DNA of 64,000 nucleotides from assembly GCA_964016985.1 (NCBI GenBank), contig OZ024823.1:61834514-61898513 (forward strand). The letters run 5' to 3'. The notes under the pieces are model-generated. The model was not told the DNA's origin and ran no database searches. It saw nothing but the letters and a program-made list of their open reading frames with translations. Source of the stretch: Anodontia alba (lineage: Eukaryota; Mollusca; Bivalvia; Lucinida; Lucinidae). This document shows positions 22,745 through 34,168 of the stretch, piece after piece (within the stretch, counting starts at the first letter, position 1; each line of letters opens with the position of its first letter). A program made the position numbers and the translations under genes.

Positions 22745-23215
22745 TCGATGGCGCCCCATCGCATATCCCCGCGCCAGCGCCATCGCATATCTCCGCGCAC
22801 ATCAACATTCCAAATGCGTTCAAAGCCTAGGATGAGTTGTGTGACAATAAAAAAGGACCCAAAATCCTACTTTTTTTACCTCTGGTGACCCCCAGTCATG
22901 CCCCCGGGACAAAATTATTGCACCACTGTATTCTACTCTTCATTACCTTTGATTTGATGTGCAACATGACTATGTTTGCACAAAACTGATTTTGGACCCT
23001 TCGGGGCCACACCCACTGGCCCTGCCCCCAGGGGTTACATCAAAATTCCGAATGTGTTCCTCCAGTCCTCATCCATAGGGCTATCGCCAGTGAAAGTTTC
23101 GAAATTCTAGCTTAAATGGTCTAGGAGCAATGGTGCGACATTACAGACGGACGTACGGGCGGACGGACTCACGGACGGACGGCCGGACGGACGGACGGGG
23201 TTATCAAAATATCCC
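22745..23215 (+). mobile_element. P3: repeat ending in GGACGG tract
   Basis: CGCCCCATCGCATATCCCCGCG is repeated at ~22,750 and ~22,780. CATTCCAAATGCGTTC (~22,807) and AATTCCGAATGTGTTCC (~23,047) are diverged starts of ~240-bp units. It ends in ACGGACGGACGGCCGGACGG and GGTTATCAAAATATC. Noncoding. Confidence 0.65.
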
Positions 23216-23350
23216 TGTCTCTGTACAACAACAACAACAACAATAATATGTTAATAATAATAATAATAATAATAATATAAAATAATAATAATAATAATAA
23301 CAAATAGAATGTCGTCTGCTACAATTTTGCTTGGCACTTGAAGGGTTAAA
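23216..23350 (+). repeat. (CAA)n/(AAT)n followed by family C half arm
   Basis: Simple repeats at 23,227-23,300, then AATGTCGTCTGCTACAATTT and CTTGGCACTTGAAGGGTT, the right arm of the family C variant at 21,725. Confidence 0.75.
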
Positions 23351-23514
23351 AAATATACAACCTGTCCCGTTGCCGTGTTTCAGACGACAAAAGCAATTAC
23401 ATTTCCTACCTTTTAAACCGTCTCCAGAATAAATTAACAAAGGCGAGGTTTTGAATCATGAAATGACTAAAAAATCTCATTATATAAAAGTACAAATAAG
23501 CAATATTTCAGTTA

Positions 23515-23706
23515 ACCTGAGCAATTTCAGCAGACGACAAATCGATGATAGTTTTCTTATTACTCCAGGATAAAAAGGCTTTGACATTTTATTCAACTTG
23601 TGTCCAAAGAAAATTTTGCATGAAATTTAAAGATCTATATTCTGGGAAAAATAAGAAAATATATTTCAAAATGTCGTCTGCTTAAATTTTACCCATCATG
23701 CTAAGC
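23515..23706. mobile_element. Family C MITE, complete
   Basis: TCAGCAGACGACAAATCGAT to ATGTCGTCTGCTTAAATTTT, inverted, ending CATGCTAAGCGCTGA. Confidence 0.75.
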
Positions 23707-24917
23707 GCTGAAAAGGGAAATAAGAAGGTAATTCTAATTATATGTCACGTATGATTTCAAAGCAATGTATTCAAACACAAAATTTGTTTTAAAATTGCAG
23801 AAATTGAGAAATAATTAAAAAGAATAAAAATAAGTTACCAAGACCTTGTTAATCACTGGAAAAAAAAAATGTTTGTCTCATACAATTTCATTAGCATCAG
23901 CATTTATGTCTTCCGAGAAGTTTCTCAGCCGCCGTGACAACTTTGATACCTCTGAGAGTGTACACTAAGTCGTTTTGATATCTAGTGTACATATTAATGA
24001 CATGTCTTAAAATATATGTCATGATAAAAATTATCCGTCTGCAGCTAAGGTCAAAGGAGGCTGCGCATGCGCATAGCCTCATCCTAGCACGTAAATTTCA
24101 TCTTTCCGCTGTCCATGTCATCACATTTCATACCACTGAAATCTACATGAACAGGTTTTAGTGAGTTTTGCTCAACAATACTTCTACATCGGCAGGAAGC
24201 GCCAACAAACGTCTTGATTTCGTACACTTCCCAAGACAGAAGTATGTAAATTAGAACGTACAATTTTGACTGTTCGAAAATCTTGCTCCTAAAGAAGTCT
24301 TGTGTGGTCTAACATCCGCAGTCGTACATGTAGCACCAAATATGATATTCATATAAACATTTTTTTAACTGCATGGTTTCCACAGTAACTTTACCTACAA
24401 CTTTGTTATTTTTCACTATATTGTTCTATAGGCAATATTTTGAAAACGCTGAAAAAGTTATTAGCGAACAGCAAATATCCAGATCAGACTGCGTTGGTGC
24501 GCAGTCTGATCTAGATCTTTGCTTCCGCATTTGCTTAGAGGACATCTTTACCCATATCGCGATTAAAATACAGTCAGTTCCGTTTGGTAGGAATGATATT
24601 TTTTCTACGACGCCACACCGTTACTTGAGCAGAAAATATTTTCACCAAATTATGTTTGTGTATAATTGCAAATGTTTTCACTTCATAATAAATTAATGTA
24701 AAGTTGTTTTACACTTGAAAACACAAATCTGTTTATATCTGTATCTGTTCAAAATACCCATGCATGGTTACAAATATCATATAAATCGGGTACCTGAATT
24801 GCTCATGAGTCAGTAATGGTCGGTCAAAGACTTTTTTTCTCTCTCGAAACTTAATATTCTTATGACATCCTACATACGGATTAGATGGTCTGTGGACTTT
24901 AACTTTCAAGCTTGAAT
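23707..24917. other. Gap downstream of the exon; one small hairpin
   Basis: No coding evidence. Positions 24,475-24,532 hold ATCCAGATCAGACTGCG / CGCAGTCTGATCTAGAT, an A/D-type stem. An open frame at 24,373-24,696 crosses this hairpin and is not supported. Confidence 0.5.
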
Positions 24918-24923
24918 TTTAAT
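24918..24923 (-). promoter_or_regulatory. Possible poly(A) signal ATTAAA
   Basis: Variant hexamer on the minus strand about 50 bp beyond the stop of the exon at 24,970-25,974. Position fits; no other support. Confidence 0.3.
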
Positions 24924-24969
24924 TTTCCGAAAACAAAATGATATCCTACTGTGTATAGTGAGGTTTCTA

Positions 24970-25974
24970 TTAAGCTTTTACTTGTCCATGTTTATGAGGA
25001 GTTCCACGTTGAAGCCACTGCTCTACAGTCTTGTTTGTGTTGATTTCGAAAGCACGGGGTGAAGGCTGACCGCCCTCATCTGATATTATATTCTCTTTAG
25101 CTATTGCCTCCAAGGCATCGACATTATTGTTATTTAAGTGTCGAGAAGGGGACGCGTCCAGAGAACGGTGTGTGTGTTCATGATTTCCCTCGTGGGCCTG
25201 TCTGTGACGAGACCTGTGTTTCTTTTTCTTTTTGTCCGGAGCCTCTAATTTTGGGGTGTCACGTATAGGCAACAATAATGCAGCTGCGGTAGTCCTTTGA
25301 TCAATTATATCGCGGTTACCCGCAGGACCGAATTCAGAATGAGTCTGATACACTTGCTGATATGAATCTGTCCTGCGGAGACCTAAATTACTTGATCTCT
25401 CGTGGCTTCGATCGGATTTTACAGGAAGAATTTCTTTATGGCTCGTGGTTTTATGAAGTTTCTCAGTCTTTTTATTGTTAAAATCCTTTGAGAATATATC
25501 CGGTAATCGGGTACTATCGTCATTTCCGTTTCCGTGTTGTGGGGAACAATCACGTGTGTGTTCTCCTGTTCCTTGGCTTTCGCCGCGTTTGAACATGCTG
25601 AACTCCATTTCACTGATTTCTTTACGAAAGTCTCTATGCATTTCAAGATGCGATGGACAACTAGGAGAACGACAAAAATTCCGTCTATCTCTGTTTTTAC
25701 TGAGGGACCGCTGTCGAGATAAACTGCCGGTAGCTCCAGTTATGCTGGCAACACTCGTCGATTTCGAACGGTCGATTGTCGGGAATTTTATCGGACTGCT
25801 GGCCAAAGAGTTCGGCATACTATTTCGAGTGTGTCTGGAATATTCGCTCGCGTCATCGTTAATAGCAAGTCGACTATTTCTAGATATTGGAGGAAAGAAC
25901 GTTTCCTCCATTGGACTCTTCATGTAGAGAGTCGGTGTTTCTGCTAGTTCAGATCCGTATACCGCCGGAGACAT
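24970..25974 (-). CDS. Uncharacterised basic, serine-rich protein (last or only exon seen)
   Basis: Function not recognised. The open frame is 334 codons from the preferred Met at 25,974 (A at -3, ACCATGTC) to TAA at 24,970; an in-frame Met lies upstream at 26,025. Its length in AT-rich DNA, mixed composition and lack of internal repetition argue for real coding. Counting from 26,025: a Ser-rich stretch at ~48-120 with RSKSTS and RQRSLSKNRDRR; a charged segment ~125-150; RRTDSYQQ at ~217 (basophilic-kinase-like); DKKKKKHRSRHR at 264-275 (NLS-like); a His-rich patch ~276-296; C-terminus VEQWLQRGTPHKHG. No signal peptide, membrane span or folded domain is visible; probably disordered. A TTCAG acceptor-like site at 25,983-25,982, just before TTTGACCATG, could make this an internal or terminal exon. 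ATTAAA on the minus strand at 24,923-24,918 could be a poly(A) signal. An exon of a larger gene running beyond 26 kb is as likely as a single-exon gene. Confidence 0.62.
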   Translation of the reverse strand: MSPAVYGSELAETPTLYMKSPMEETFFPPISRNSRLAINDDASEYSRHTRNSMPNSLASSPIKFPTIDRSKSTSVASITGATGSLSRQRSLSKNRDRRNFCRSPSCPSHLEMHRDFRKEISEMEFSMFKRGESQGTGEHTRDCSPQHGNGNDDSTRLPDIFSKDFNNKKTEKLHKTTSHKEILPVKSDRSHERSSNLGLRRTDSYQQVYQTHSEFGPAGNRDIIDQRTTAAALLLPIRDTPKLEAPDKKKKKHRSRHRQAHEGNHEHTHRSLDASPSRHLNNNNVDALEAIAKENIISDEGGQPSPRAFEINTNKTVEQWLQRGTPHKHGQVKA

Positions 25975-26025
25975 GGTCAAACTGAACGGATGAACACATA
26001 TAGAATAAATATTGTTTATAACCAA

Positions 26026-26319
26026 AGATGTACACTATTATCGCGGCTATTATCGTGGCATTCACAATTTCGCGGTGTTAATTTTATCGTAGCATACAAG
26101 ATTATCGCTGGCCACGCCGACAGCATTTCCAGTCGCAGTCTGCCATCTGCTTTGGTAGATTGGGATGATTTCACATCGTTTTCACTATTTACACTCGTGA
26201 TTGTTTGAAGGAGTTGCTATGTTCTTGGTCTTGGTAAACCCTGAAGCGATTCCCTACAATTATCACTCTTCAAAACCTGGAATAAAATAAAAAACAACAA
26301 TAACTATGAAAATTCATTT
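26026..26319. other. Upstream flank of the exon
   Basis: CTATTATCGCGG and CTATTATCGTGG are repeated near 26,035-26,060. A minus-strand open stretch (26,215-26,030) reads without stops, but no splice pair or conserved motif supports an exon. Possible small repeat. Confidence 0.35.
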
Positions 26320-26565
26320 AAAGAAAATTGATACTCTTGCAGGGAGGCAACTGTCAAAATCGTTTATCGCCTTCTGAAAAAGGATTCTACTCTATAAAGG
26401 AAGAATTAGCTCCCAAAGGGAGCAAATTCTTTCCTTATAGAGTAGAGCCCCTTTTCAGATGGGGGTTGGTATGCTTAAAAGCAAACAGAACGTAACAAAA
26501 ATTCAAAGTTGTCTCCCTTGCAAGGAATGGCAACACCATCTTCAGGTATATCCATTCACCTTAAT
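26320..26565 (+). mobile_element. Family B MITE, copy 4
   Basis: AATTAGCTCCCAAAGGGAGCAAATT is the clearest form of the inner dyad, flanked by TATAAAGGAAG / CTTTCCTTATAGAGTAG, then GTTGTCTCCCTTG. Confidence 0.75.
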
Positions 26566-26842
26566 CTTGATTTCAAGTCTGAAAATATCTGTTTGGCACA
26601 CGCACAGGGAGAACTGTCCAAGCGGTTAGAGCTCCCGCATTTCCAAAATACAAGACAGTAGAATTAAAAATGTGAGGCTGATAATTAAGGGCTTTTGCTA
26701 ATTGCGTAGGTCAAAATGAAACGGCTTATAAATTTAGATACAAACTTATTTTCAATTGACAGTTTGTTAAAAATTACAGACGACAGTGGACGTCTGAAAT
26801 TTGGCGTAAAAGGAGTAAAACAACGGTTTCTTATTGTAATCA

Positions 26843-26843
<1 letters not shown>

Positions 26844-26936
<93 letters not shown>
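26844..26936 (+). repeat. (AT)n microsatellite, ~93 bp
   Basis: Uninterrupted AT dinucleotides directly abutting the TIR element at 26,935. Confidence 0.98.
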
Positions 26937-26940
<4 letters not shown>

Positions 26941-27257
26941 AGAGTTAATCATTAACAGTGCAAATAATTTGTTTACCTGAGGCCTTTCGGCTTTCGCCTT
27001 CTTCAGAGGTTTTCTATTTAAAAAAAAAAGACATAAAAATGTAAAATTTACGAATAAAAGATTATGCCCTTTTCGGGCCCATGTTATCTAGCCCGCTGCG
27101 ACTTAATAACTGATCGTGTTTAGATATATGTGAAATGTAAACAATACGCGTAAACACAATGTGCAAAAAGTAGAAAGTTTATCTTCAAAACGTATAAGGC
27201 TTCGAAAGGCCTCAGGTAAACAAATTATTTGCACTGTTAATGATTAACTCTCAACAT
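26935..27257. mobile_element. ~323-bp element with perfect 55-bp terminal inverted repeats
   Basis: 26,935-26,989 (starts ATGTTGAGAGTTAATCATTA, ends GAGGCCTTTCG) is the exact reverse complement of 27,203-27,257. The interior is AT-rich and noncoding. On the minus strand, CTCTGAAGAAGGCGAAAGCC next to CGAAAGGCC recalls the GAAGAAGGC..GCCGAAA hairpins seen near Penelope-like element ends; this is a weak resemblance from memory. Flanked by (AT)n on the left and, after 90 bp, another (AT)n on the right. Confidence 0.8.
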
Positions 27258-27345
27258 ATAGTTTAACGCCTATCATTTCAGCATCCTTTCTGGATCCAGT
27301 GCTACCAAAAAGATTTTTTGTTAGATGTTATGCTCCTTCTCCCAA

Positions 27346-27461
<116 letters not shown>

Positions 27462-27539
27462 GAAATAATGTGTCTGTGTTACTCTAACGGACTGCATGGA
27501 ATATTATTTATCGGGAATGAATACACATAAGGAAATGAC

Positions 27540-27665
27540 GTGGAAATATTTGCCTCCCGTCTTAATGTTTCCTAATCTTAAAGAAAAGAATTTGCTCTAT
27601 CCAAGAACAAGTTGTTTCCTTTAAGAGATGCCTCCATTTTCAGAGGAGCTGCTCCGAATGATTTA
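27540..27665 (+). mobile_element. Family B fragment
   Basis: TTGCCTCCCGTCTTAATG, AAAGAAAAGAATTTGCTC and TTTCCTTTAAGAGATGCC match family B; both ends missing. Confidence 0.6.
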
Positions 27666-27703
27666 TGTGGATATGTCAAAATATCTTCAGCATTTTCAGA
27701 GGA

Positions 27704-28181
27704 TTTTTTTTTTTTGTTTATTTTTTGTGTTCGCGTAAATCCCTAATGTCACGGCAAACAGTTCTGTCGAGGCGTTCTGAGCGTTTTATTTTGGTTTACA
27801 CTGTCTGTAAAGTCTACTTTTTCACTGAAAAAAAAAAAAAAAACAAAAAAAAACGAAAAAAAAAAAAAAACTAGTAAATTTTACAAGTTGATTAGTGTTT
27901 GAATTGACAAAACCCACTAACTCCAATAATATGGTATCGTTCGTCTGTCATTATTGACAATGACGAATCCTAATCAAATGCGTGAATTATTATTGTTTGC
28001 TGAAGAGACCAATCTCAGCTCTAAACTGCCTGTTGTAGACAGAACAAGACAGGTCTGAGGAAGAAAGATCTGTTGATGATGCCTTAGCTCTGGCTTCCCG
28101 CTGAGCACGTTTCTGCTTGGCTTTGCTGATTCGAGAAAAACATGATAATAGTAGCCGTAAAAATAAAAAAGTAATGAGTAA

Positions 28182-28214
<33 letters not shown>

Positions 28215-28400
28215 TATAATAATAACAATAATAATAACAATAAGAATAATTTTACTACAACTACCACTACTACTAATAATGAAAAAATAAGGGTGATAAT
28301 AATAATACTGAAGATAATACTACTACTACTTCTACTACTACTACTACTACAACTACTAACTATAACAACAGCAATGATTATAGTAAGAATTATGTTACGT
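27704..28400. repeat. Simple-sequence region: poly-T, poly-A, (AAT)n, (ACT)n
   Basis: Poly-T at ~27,704, an A-rich tract 27,828-27,871, (AAT)n 28,183-28,255 and (ACT)n ~28,315-28,360. The non-simple part 27,872-28,180 shows no gene. Confidence 0.9.
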
Positions 28401-28829
28401 ATGTAGCAATGTTTAAAAGTAATATGCTTATTATCATTATCAATAACATTGTCATTATACGTCATTATTTTTGTCCATTCAAACACTAATTAGCTAGTAA
28501 AAATTACTGGTTATTGTTTTCAGTGTTGTGACACCAAAGGGTTAACTAGTGTGCTAAGAACTTCTGGAAAGAACTATATTTGTCCCAAATATACGGTCAC
28601 CTTTCCTTTTTGCCATAGCTCTTCCAAATGTTGAACAAATAAAAACTATAACGGAAGTGACCTAGGCACTGCTATAACCAGGAAGCACAGCCTGCCCGAG
28701 GCATCGAAAGGAGACAGAGATGAGGAAAAACAGTAACAAAACAAACACTTTACATGAAACCCACAGACGCACGAAGAAACAGGCCTCTTTTACAACCTGA
28801 TAATGTGTCTATAATAAAAACTGCTGGCT

Positions 28830-28938
28830 ATTTCGGATAGGAAAGCCTGAGCAAACAGTGTAGGCCCAGGTATGACGCCGCGTATTGCGGCGTCTGACCT
28901 GGGCCTACACTGTTTGCTCAGGCTTTCCTGTCCGAAAT
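28830..28938. mobile_element. Family A long palindrome, ~50-bp arms
   Basis: ATTTCGGATAGGAAAGCCTG..GCAAACAGTGTAGGCCCAGG pairs with CCTGGGCCTACACTGTTTGC..CAGGCTTTCCTGTCCGAAAT around GCCGCGTATTGCGGC. The stem is altered on both strands relative to other copies (CCCAGATCAG to CCCAGGTATG; CTGATCAGGG to CTGACCTGGG). Confidence 0.88.
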
Positions 28939-29054
28939 ATTAAGTGTAGGTTAAAAATACGTTCGTCCGTTAATGCGTTCCATTAATTACTAGTTACCGC
29001 TGGATTCCAGCACAACATTACTGAGTAATCAGACTGTTTGAACCGCAATGTGGA

Positions 29055-29290
29055 GAAATGTACCTTCTGACATGTGCGCCCAAAGGAGAGTCAAATTAGT
29101 CTGCGCATCCGCACAGTCTGATCAGTCTTCGTCCGTATGAAAAAAAAACTTTGCATCCTTGGCTATCCAAAATGCGTCCAGTGAAGATTCTGATCAGACT
29201 GCACGAATGCGCAGGCCGATCTAAATCTTTTCTGGGCACACATTTTCGTAAGTACGTTTTCTGACGTTGCGTTTTTTTTTTCAGTCTAAA
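29055..29290 (+). repeat. Family D' repeat
   Basis: GTCTGCGCATCCGCACAGTC, GCATCCTTGGCTATCC, GATCAGACTGCACGAATGCG and CGTTTTCTGACGTTGCG in the same order as 18,140-18,335. Confidence 0.7.
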
Positions 29291-29629
29291 GCTGAATGGC
29301 TCATGCAACAACGCAAAAACTTCAAACAGACAGAGTTAAATAAACAGGTCAGTAAGTTGCATTAAAAGACCGTAAAGGACGGAAATAGAATGAATGGAAG
29401 AAAGGAAAGTCATAGAATCATACAAGACCTAGATGAATTATTCATAGGCATTTTATACATAGAATAAACGGCATAGCATCAAGAGATACTATTTCGGACT
29501 TATCTTATCTACTTGCGTGACTTTAGGACATCTTTGATAAGAAAGTATGGCGAAGCGTTTGATTTGAGATGACAAGACTAATATGAAAATTAATAACCAT
29601 ATATCAGTGGAAGGCAAATTGATGGAATA

Positions 29630-29815
29630 GCTCTTATTTTCCTCAGAAAAAAAAAAATCTTTGACATTTCACGCAAACTATCTCCTTAGGAGACGATTTG
29701 CACGAAATATCAAAATCTATTCTGGGAAGAATACCTTTTTTTCTGGGGGAAAATAAAAGAAAAATATTTCAAAATAGTGTCTTCTGAAATTTTTACCCAG
29801 CATGCTAAACGTAAA
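29630..29815. mobile_element. Family C MITE
   Basis: CTTTGACATTTCACGCAAAC / GATTTGCACGAAATATCAAA arms around CTCCTTAGGAGACG, right end CCCAGCATGCTAAACGT. It runs into the following (AAC)n tract. Confidence 0.75.
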
Positions 29816-30105
29816 AAAAGACAAAAAAAAACAACAAAAAAACAAACAAAAAAAAACCCAAAAAAAAAACAACAAACAAACAAAAAAAAAAAAAACCCCA
29901 AAAAAACCCCCAAAAAAAACAAAAAAAAAGAAAGAAAAAAAAACAACAAAAAAAAAAAAAAACAACAACAAAAAACAACAACAACAAAAAAAAAAACAAC
30001 AACAACAACAACAAATAAACAAAACAAAAAACAACAACAACAACAACAAAAAACAAAACAAAAAAACAACAACAAAAAACAAAAAACAACAACAAAAAAA
30101 AAAAC
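29816..30105 (+). repeat. (AAC)n and poly-A rich tract, ~290 bp
   Basis: Only A and C, with rare G and T. Long open frames on both strands (Lys/Gln/Asn; Phe/Val/Cys) are artefacts. Confidence 0.97.
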
Positions 30106-30379
30106 GAATTGATAATTGAAACGCACGCATCGATAATAATATTGTAGACGTCCAGTTTTAACTAACAAGTGTCCTATAGCCGTGGTACCATGCATTGGTA
30201 GTGAACTACATAATCGGAGACATTGGCCCTGTTAATCGACTGGTGTGCACCGGATTGTATCGGCAAAGAAGGCACATGTCTGTCAGTTGTCACCATTCCG
30301 CTTATTATTATTATTATTATTATTTTATATGACTTTAGTCCGAAACAGGCAGAATGTAGTGCAACTGATACTGAAAAGA

Positions 30380-30570
30380 ATGACCCTTGAGATCAATGAA
30401 AGCACATACTGAATTTAAATAGCTGAAGTGAAGTAAGTTTTCTGGGCTAGTTTCTAGCTAGTTTCAATCAACTAAGCCTTATCAATGGCCCTGATATAGA
30501 TGTTCGAAAATCGCGGAATGGGCTCAGTGATCATAAAGGACCGGGAAAAATAAACTATACAATACTGAAG
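30380..30570 (+). repeat. Family H unit, single copy
   Basis: GAATGACCCTTGAGATCAATGA, CAACTAAGCCTTATCA and GGAATGGGCTCAGTGATCA match units at 59,650-60,560. Confidence 0.65.
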
Positions 30571-30584
30571 TACGTTTACGGTCG

Positions 30585-30790
30585 CCAAACGCATTACGAA
30601 AACATGCCTATTCAAATACATAGATAATTTCTCCTCTAAAAACCGAAAAATTTCAGATTAAAAAACTCTATTTTTCATATTTCTGCTCAAAACATAGATT
30701 GTGGGTACTCGTTAGAACTGCCTCGGCATGGCGGTTCTAACGAATACCCACAATCTAGGTTTGTGAGCAGAAATAAGAAAACTAATAACA
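30585..30790 (+). mobile_element. Family E MITE, right end missing
   Basis: Starts GCATTACGAAAACATGCCTA. Hairpin core: GATTGTGGGTACTCGTTAGA / TCTAACGAATACCCACAATC, with an unpaired ACTGCCTCGGCATGGCGG tip. Breaks into (AAT)n/(AAC)n after AGAAATAAGAAAA. Confidence 0.82.
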
Positions 30791-31110
30791 ACAATAACAA
30801 CAACAATAACATCAATAATAATAATAAAATAATAGTAATAATAATTAATGATAATAATAATAACTAGTGCTGTTATTTAACAAAAAACATGTCTCCCCCA
30901 CACCTGCCACTCATATATAGAAAGTTTAGACTAACTGTTCGTCATCAATGCTTTATATTTCTACGACGACGACGACGACAACAACAACAACAACAATAAC
31001 GACAACGACAACAACAGCAACAACAAAAAACAACAACAACAACAACAACAAAAAACTAAAAATCAAACAAAAAACAAAACCAAAAAAACAAACAAACAAA
31101 AAACGACCAA
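30782..31110 (+). repeat. (AAC)n/(AAT)n/(ACG)n simple repeats
   Basis: Two tracts, 30,782-30,865 and 30,963-31,110, separated by ~95 bp of complex DNA. Confidence 0.95.
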
Positions 31111-31375
31111 AAAATAACACGAAAAAGCTTACAGACTCGATAAAATTCTCAGATAAACAGGCTGCAACGGCCTTCTCTGCTCAATATATCCAATTTATGC
31201 GAATATATTTTTCTCTGAGCCCCCGACACATCTGTGATATCTGTCTTTATTGTTAATATTTATATGAAAGTGCTGGTTTTCATATTGCTATGTTTGTGTA
31301 AATATGGAGTTCAACCTCCAGGCGTAAGAAAAATGATCTAGTCTTTATACATCATGTTCCGCAATCTACATTTGC
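31111..31375. other. Unassigned
   Basis: No gene or repeat recognised. Confidence 0.4.
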
Positions 31376-31526
31376 AGCTGCATGGGTGAAAGTTTTCAGG
31401 ATTATTCCTGATTTCAGGATTTCAAGAGTTTTTGTCCCTATATAAAGTATAGGGAAAACTGTCTTTTCACGATTTGAAAACCCAGATTTCAGGATTCTTG
31501 AATTTTGGACTTTCACCGTGCAATTG
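31376..31526. mobile_element. Small foldback repeat, GCATGGGTGAAAGT ends
   Basis: CTGCATGGGTGAAAGT and ACTTTCACCGTGCAATT are inverted. The interior repeats ATTTCAGGATT and has TCCCTATATAAAGTATAGGGA at the centre. Confidence 0.65.
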
Positions 31527-32330
31527 TAGTTGATACTTACATCAGAATCATCTACGAATAACATTGTATTTATTTGTTGTCAGCCATATATATATTGTGA
31601 CCATACGATATTGTCATATGTGCATGCTGATAGACTAGAAACTGTAACAGTTTACGTCTAAATAAAAAGTCTGTCTGTCTGTGAATTGCTAATGTTAATT
31701 ACTTAAATATCATACCCGGAATATATCCTGTCGCTTTTTTTTAGTAGAATTTATTCCCTCACAAATAACATAAAACTACGTGAAATCATCGCTCGAAAGT
31801 TTAATAAGATGAAACATTAATAAAACCGACTTACTTCTGTTAAAGTGACATTAATCCATAGCCTTAAATAGTAATTGATAAAATTTCTAAACGTGGCTAG
31901 ACATTTCCATTAAAATCCTCAATTTACTATTATAAGAGAACCATAAGAGTGAAAGTAAATTGATTTTAACACTTCCAGTCGGTCAGTATATGGCCACAAT
32001 TGGTTATTGGTATTTCTGGCTGCACCTTCCTTGCCTCAAGTTGACCCCATCTGTAATGGCTGTTCAATGATTGTTCAATTATGTAAGCAAATTCTACTCA
32101 TTGTTAATTCCAGGCGGGGATAATCCATAAAAGGCGGATCTAGTTGGAATCGAAAATAGTTTCTGTCTTAACAGTTCTAGCACAGCCTTTCTGATGGATG
32201 ACTACACGTACATGTAGCATGAAATTGAAATAGACAGCAGCATTCAGGAGCTGTGGGCGTAGAATTAAATCAAATTATACAGCAGCACTCAGGAGCTGTG
32301 GGTATGCACAAAGTAAAGTAAAAGTCAAAG
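31527..32330. other. Unassigned; one short direct repeat
   Basis: CAGCAGCAYTCAGGAGCTGTGGG occurs at ~32,238 and ~32,281. No gene seen. Confidence 0.4.
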
Positions 32331-32333
32331 ACA

Positions 32334-32365
<32 letters not shown>

Positions 32366-32373
32366 AGGAAATG

Positions 32374-32407
<34 letters not shown>
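32331..32407 (+). repeat. Poly-A tract
   Basis: Two A runs split by GGAAATGCAGC. Confidence 0.95.
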
Positions 32408-32409
<2 letters not shown>

Positions 32410-32489
32410 CAAGGAAGGATTCAAAAACATAGTAGTAATACCTTATGTATAAGAGCTATCCGAATGATTACTAAGACGGTCCACCCCCT

Positions 32490-32670
32490 GAGAAAATATG
32501 TCTTCGGGCATATGAGGACAGCAAAGGCCCGGATCAGCCTGCGCATCCGCATAGTCTGATCAGGGACTTCACTGTCCGCTTACAGAATCATTGGATACTA
32601 CAGAATGTATGAATGGAGAGCAAAGGCGCGGATGAGCAAAGACCCGGATGATACTTTGCGCTTGCACAGC
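32490..32670 (-). mobile_element. Family D MITE, partial
   Basis: GGACAGCAAAGGCCCGGATC / GATCAGGGACTTCACTGTCC hairpin, then GAATCATTGGATACTACAGA and GATACTTTGCGC, reversed relative to 3,287-3,525. Confidence 0.75.
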
Positions 32671-32695
32671 TCTAATCTACCCCAAAGATAAATTA

Positions 32696-33068
32696 CAGTA
32701 AATCTTTAACGACGCGAACACCGATGACTCTTTTACCGTGGCTGATTCGAACTCGTTTTCGAGTCCCTGGGGAATTCTTCCGACAGCTGAAGAAACAATT
32801 ATTTAGGGATAATTGGGGACATTTCTTATTTTATCATAAATGATTATGTTATATGTACCCATTTGAATCGCCTCATAGATGCGATTCTAATGAGTACACT
32901 CAAAAAATACCATTATTTTATAGAAGATCGAAAAACACCCCTAAATTACATGTATCCCCATTTGCCTCATGAGCTGGCGCTATGATTAATCTTTAGTGGC
33001 TCGAATTACCCATGTCCAGAAATAATTTCAATAGTCCCAAAGATGTTCGAGCCATTGAACAAAGGGTT
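32696..33068 (-). mobile_element. Family F MITE, diverged
   Basis: Left end CAGTAAATCTTTAACGACGC after TA; right end GTTCGAGCCATTGAACAAAG. Inner phrases GCTCGAATTACCCATGTC and ATAGTCCCAAAGATGTTCGA are the complement of the copies at 11,660 and 40,898. Contains a hairpin-core relic GAATCGCCTC..GATTCTAATGAGTAC. Confidence 0.8.
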
Positions 33069-33929
33069 AATGCCAATATCGCTATTTGTGCTGTTGGCTG
33101 TTGACCAAGCCGTTACTGCGAAAAAATACCACGCATTTTCCAGGAATAATTATATTTTGTTTCAAGTTTTTTTTTTCTATTTCTCTGTGAGAAAACAAGC
33201 GATCAGCCAGCCTTCCAAAACAATTTAAGAATAGCTAAATATCAAAGAAATAGTATGAACACTAGATACTGAAACATACCCTTAAATTATGCTCCGAGCG
33301 GACATCCAAAGTCATCTATCTGTTCGACATTCGTACTGCTCGGTCGAAAACCGTTTTTCTCGGTCGACAGCATTTTTATGCATTAACGGCTCGGTCGACA
33401 GCACAGGTAGCGATTTTGGTATGCTCCGTAGAGATGCTCAAATCTACGTGGGCTACACCAGAAGTGAACGCAAGACTTCTGAACTCCGTTACAATAAACA
33501 GTGCAGTCAAGAAACACACTGGGAGGACCAACTATATCACTGACTGCTAGGAGGTGGAAAATGTGCATATGGAAGATAAATAGACTAGCTACTAGTCGGG
33601 TATAAATATTATTTTCATCAATGAATTATAATTATTTGTTTAATTAACGCATTAAAGGCAATCTACTGCCTTCTGCTTGTCTCGCCTCTCTTCTTGGAGA
33701 TATCCTTGTTATCAAAGACTTAGCATCAAAGACTGGCTATACAAGTTTTCATATATAAATTTGGCTGGATCAGCTTATAGACGTAACTCTAGGAGCAAGG
33801 TCTAGGAGCTAGAAGATAATCAGAGACGAAGACAAGACAAGGAATGCACCAGGATCAGCCAGTGTCTCCACGTGCAATGAGCTGACACCAGGGGACCTAT
33901 TACTACCTGAGCAACATCTTTACCATTGT
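33069..33929. other. Unassigned
   Basis: CTCGGTCGA recurs three times at 33,339-33,396. A plus-strand open frame covers this patch (33,289-33,543) without recognisable domains. No supported gene. Confidence 0.4.
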
Positions 33930-34168
33930 TTAAGGGAGTGGATATGCTTAGTAGAGTTTCCGCCATTTCCGCCAAGGGAGACACGTTTTGTGACTCCCTG
34001 TTCGCGTTATTGCATGCAAATCCCCTTTTTAAAATTGGTCTGCTCTAAAAAGAACTAATTTACTCCCATATTCTTTCCTTTGAGAGTAGTTCCATTGTAA
34101 AATGGAGGCAAAATAATTTTGACAGAGTTGCCTCCCCTGAAAGTGGATCCGGTCTCCTTAACAATATT
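33930..34168 (+). mobile_element. Family B MITE, copy 6
   Basis: TTTAAGGGAGTGGATATGCT start, GGTCTCCTTAAC end, TCTTTCCTTTGAGAGTAG inside. The inner dyad is partly lost. Confidence 0.7.

Noticed and set aside
24373..24696. 107-codon plus-strand frame
   Set aside because: Crosses an A/D-type hairpin; composition not protein-like.
29710..30195. Long open frames on both strands
   Set aside because: They fall on the (AAC)n/poly-A tract; the Phe/Val/Cys or Lys/Gln/Asn composition is an artefact.
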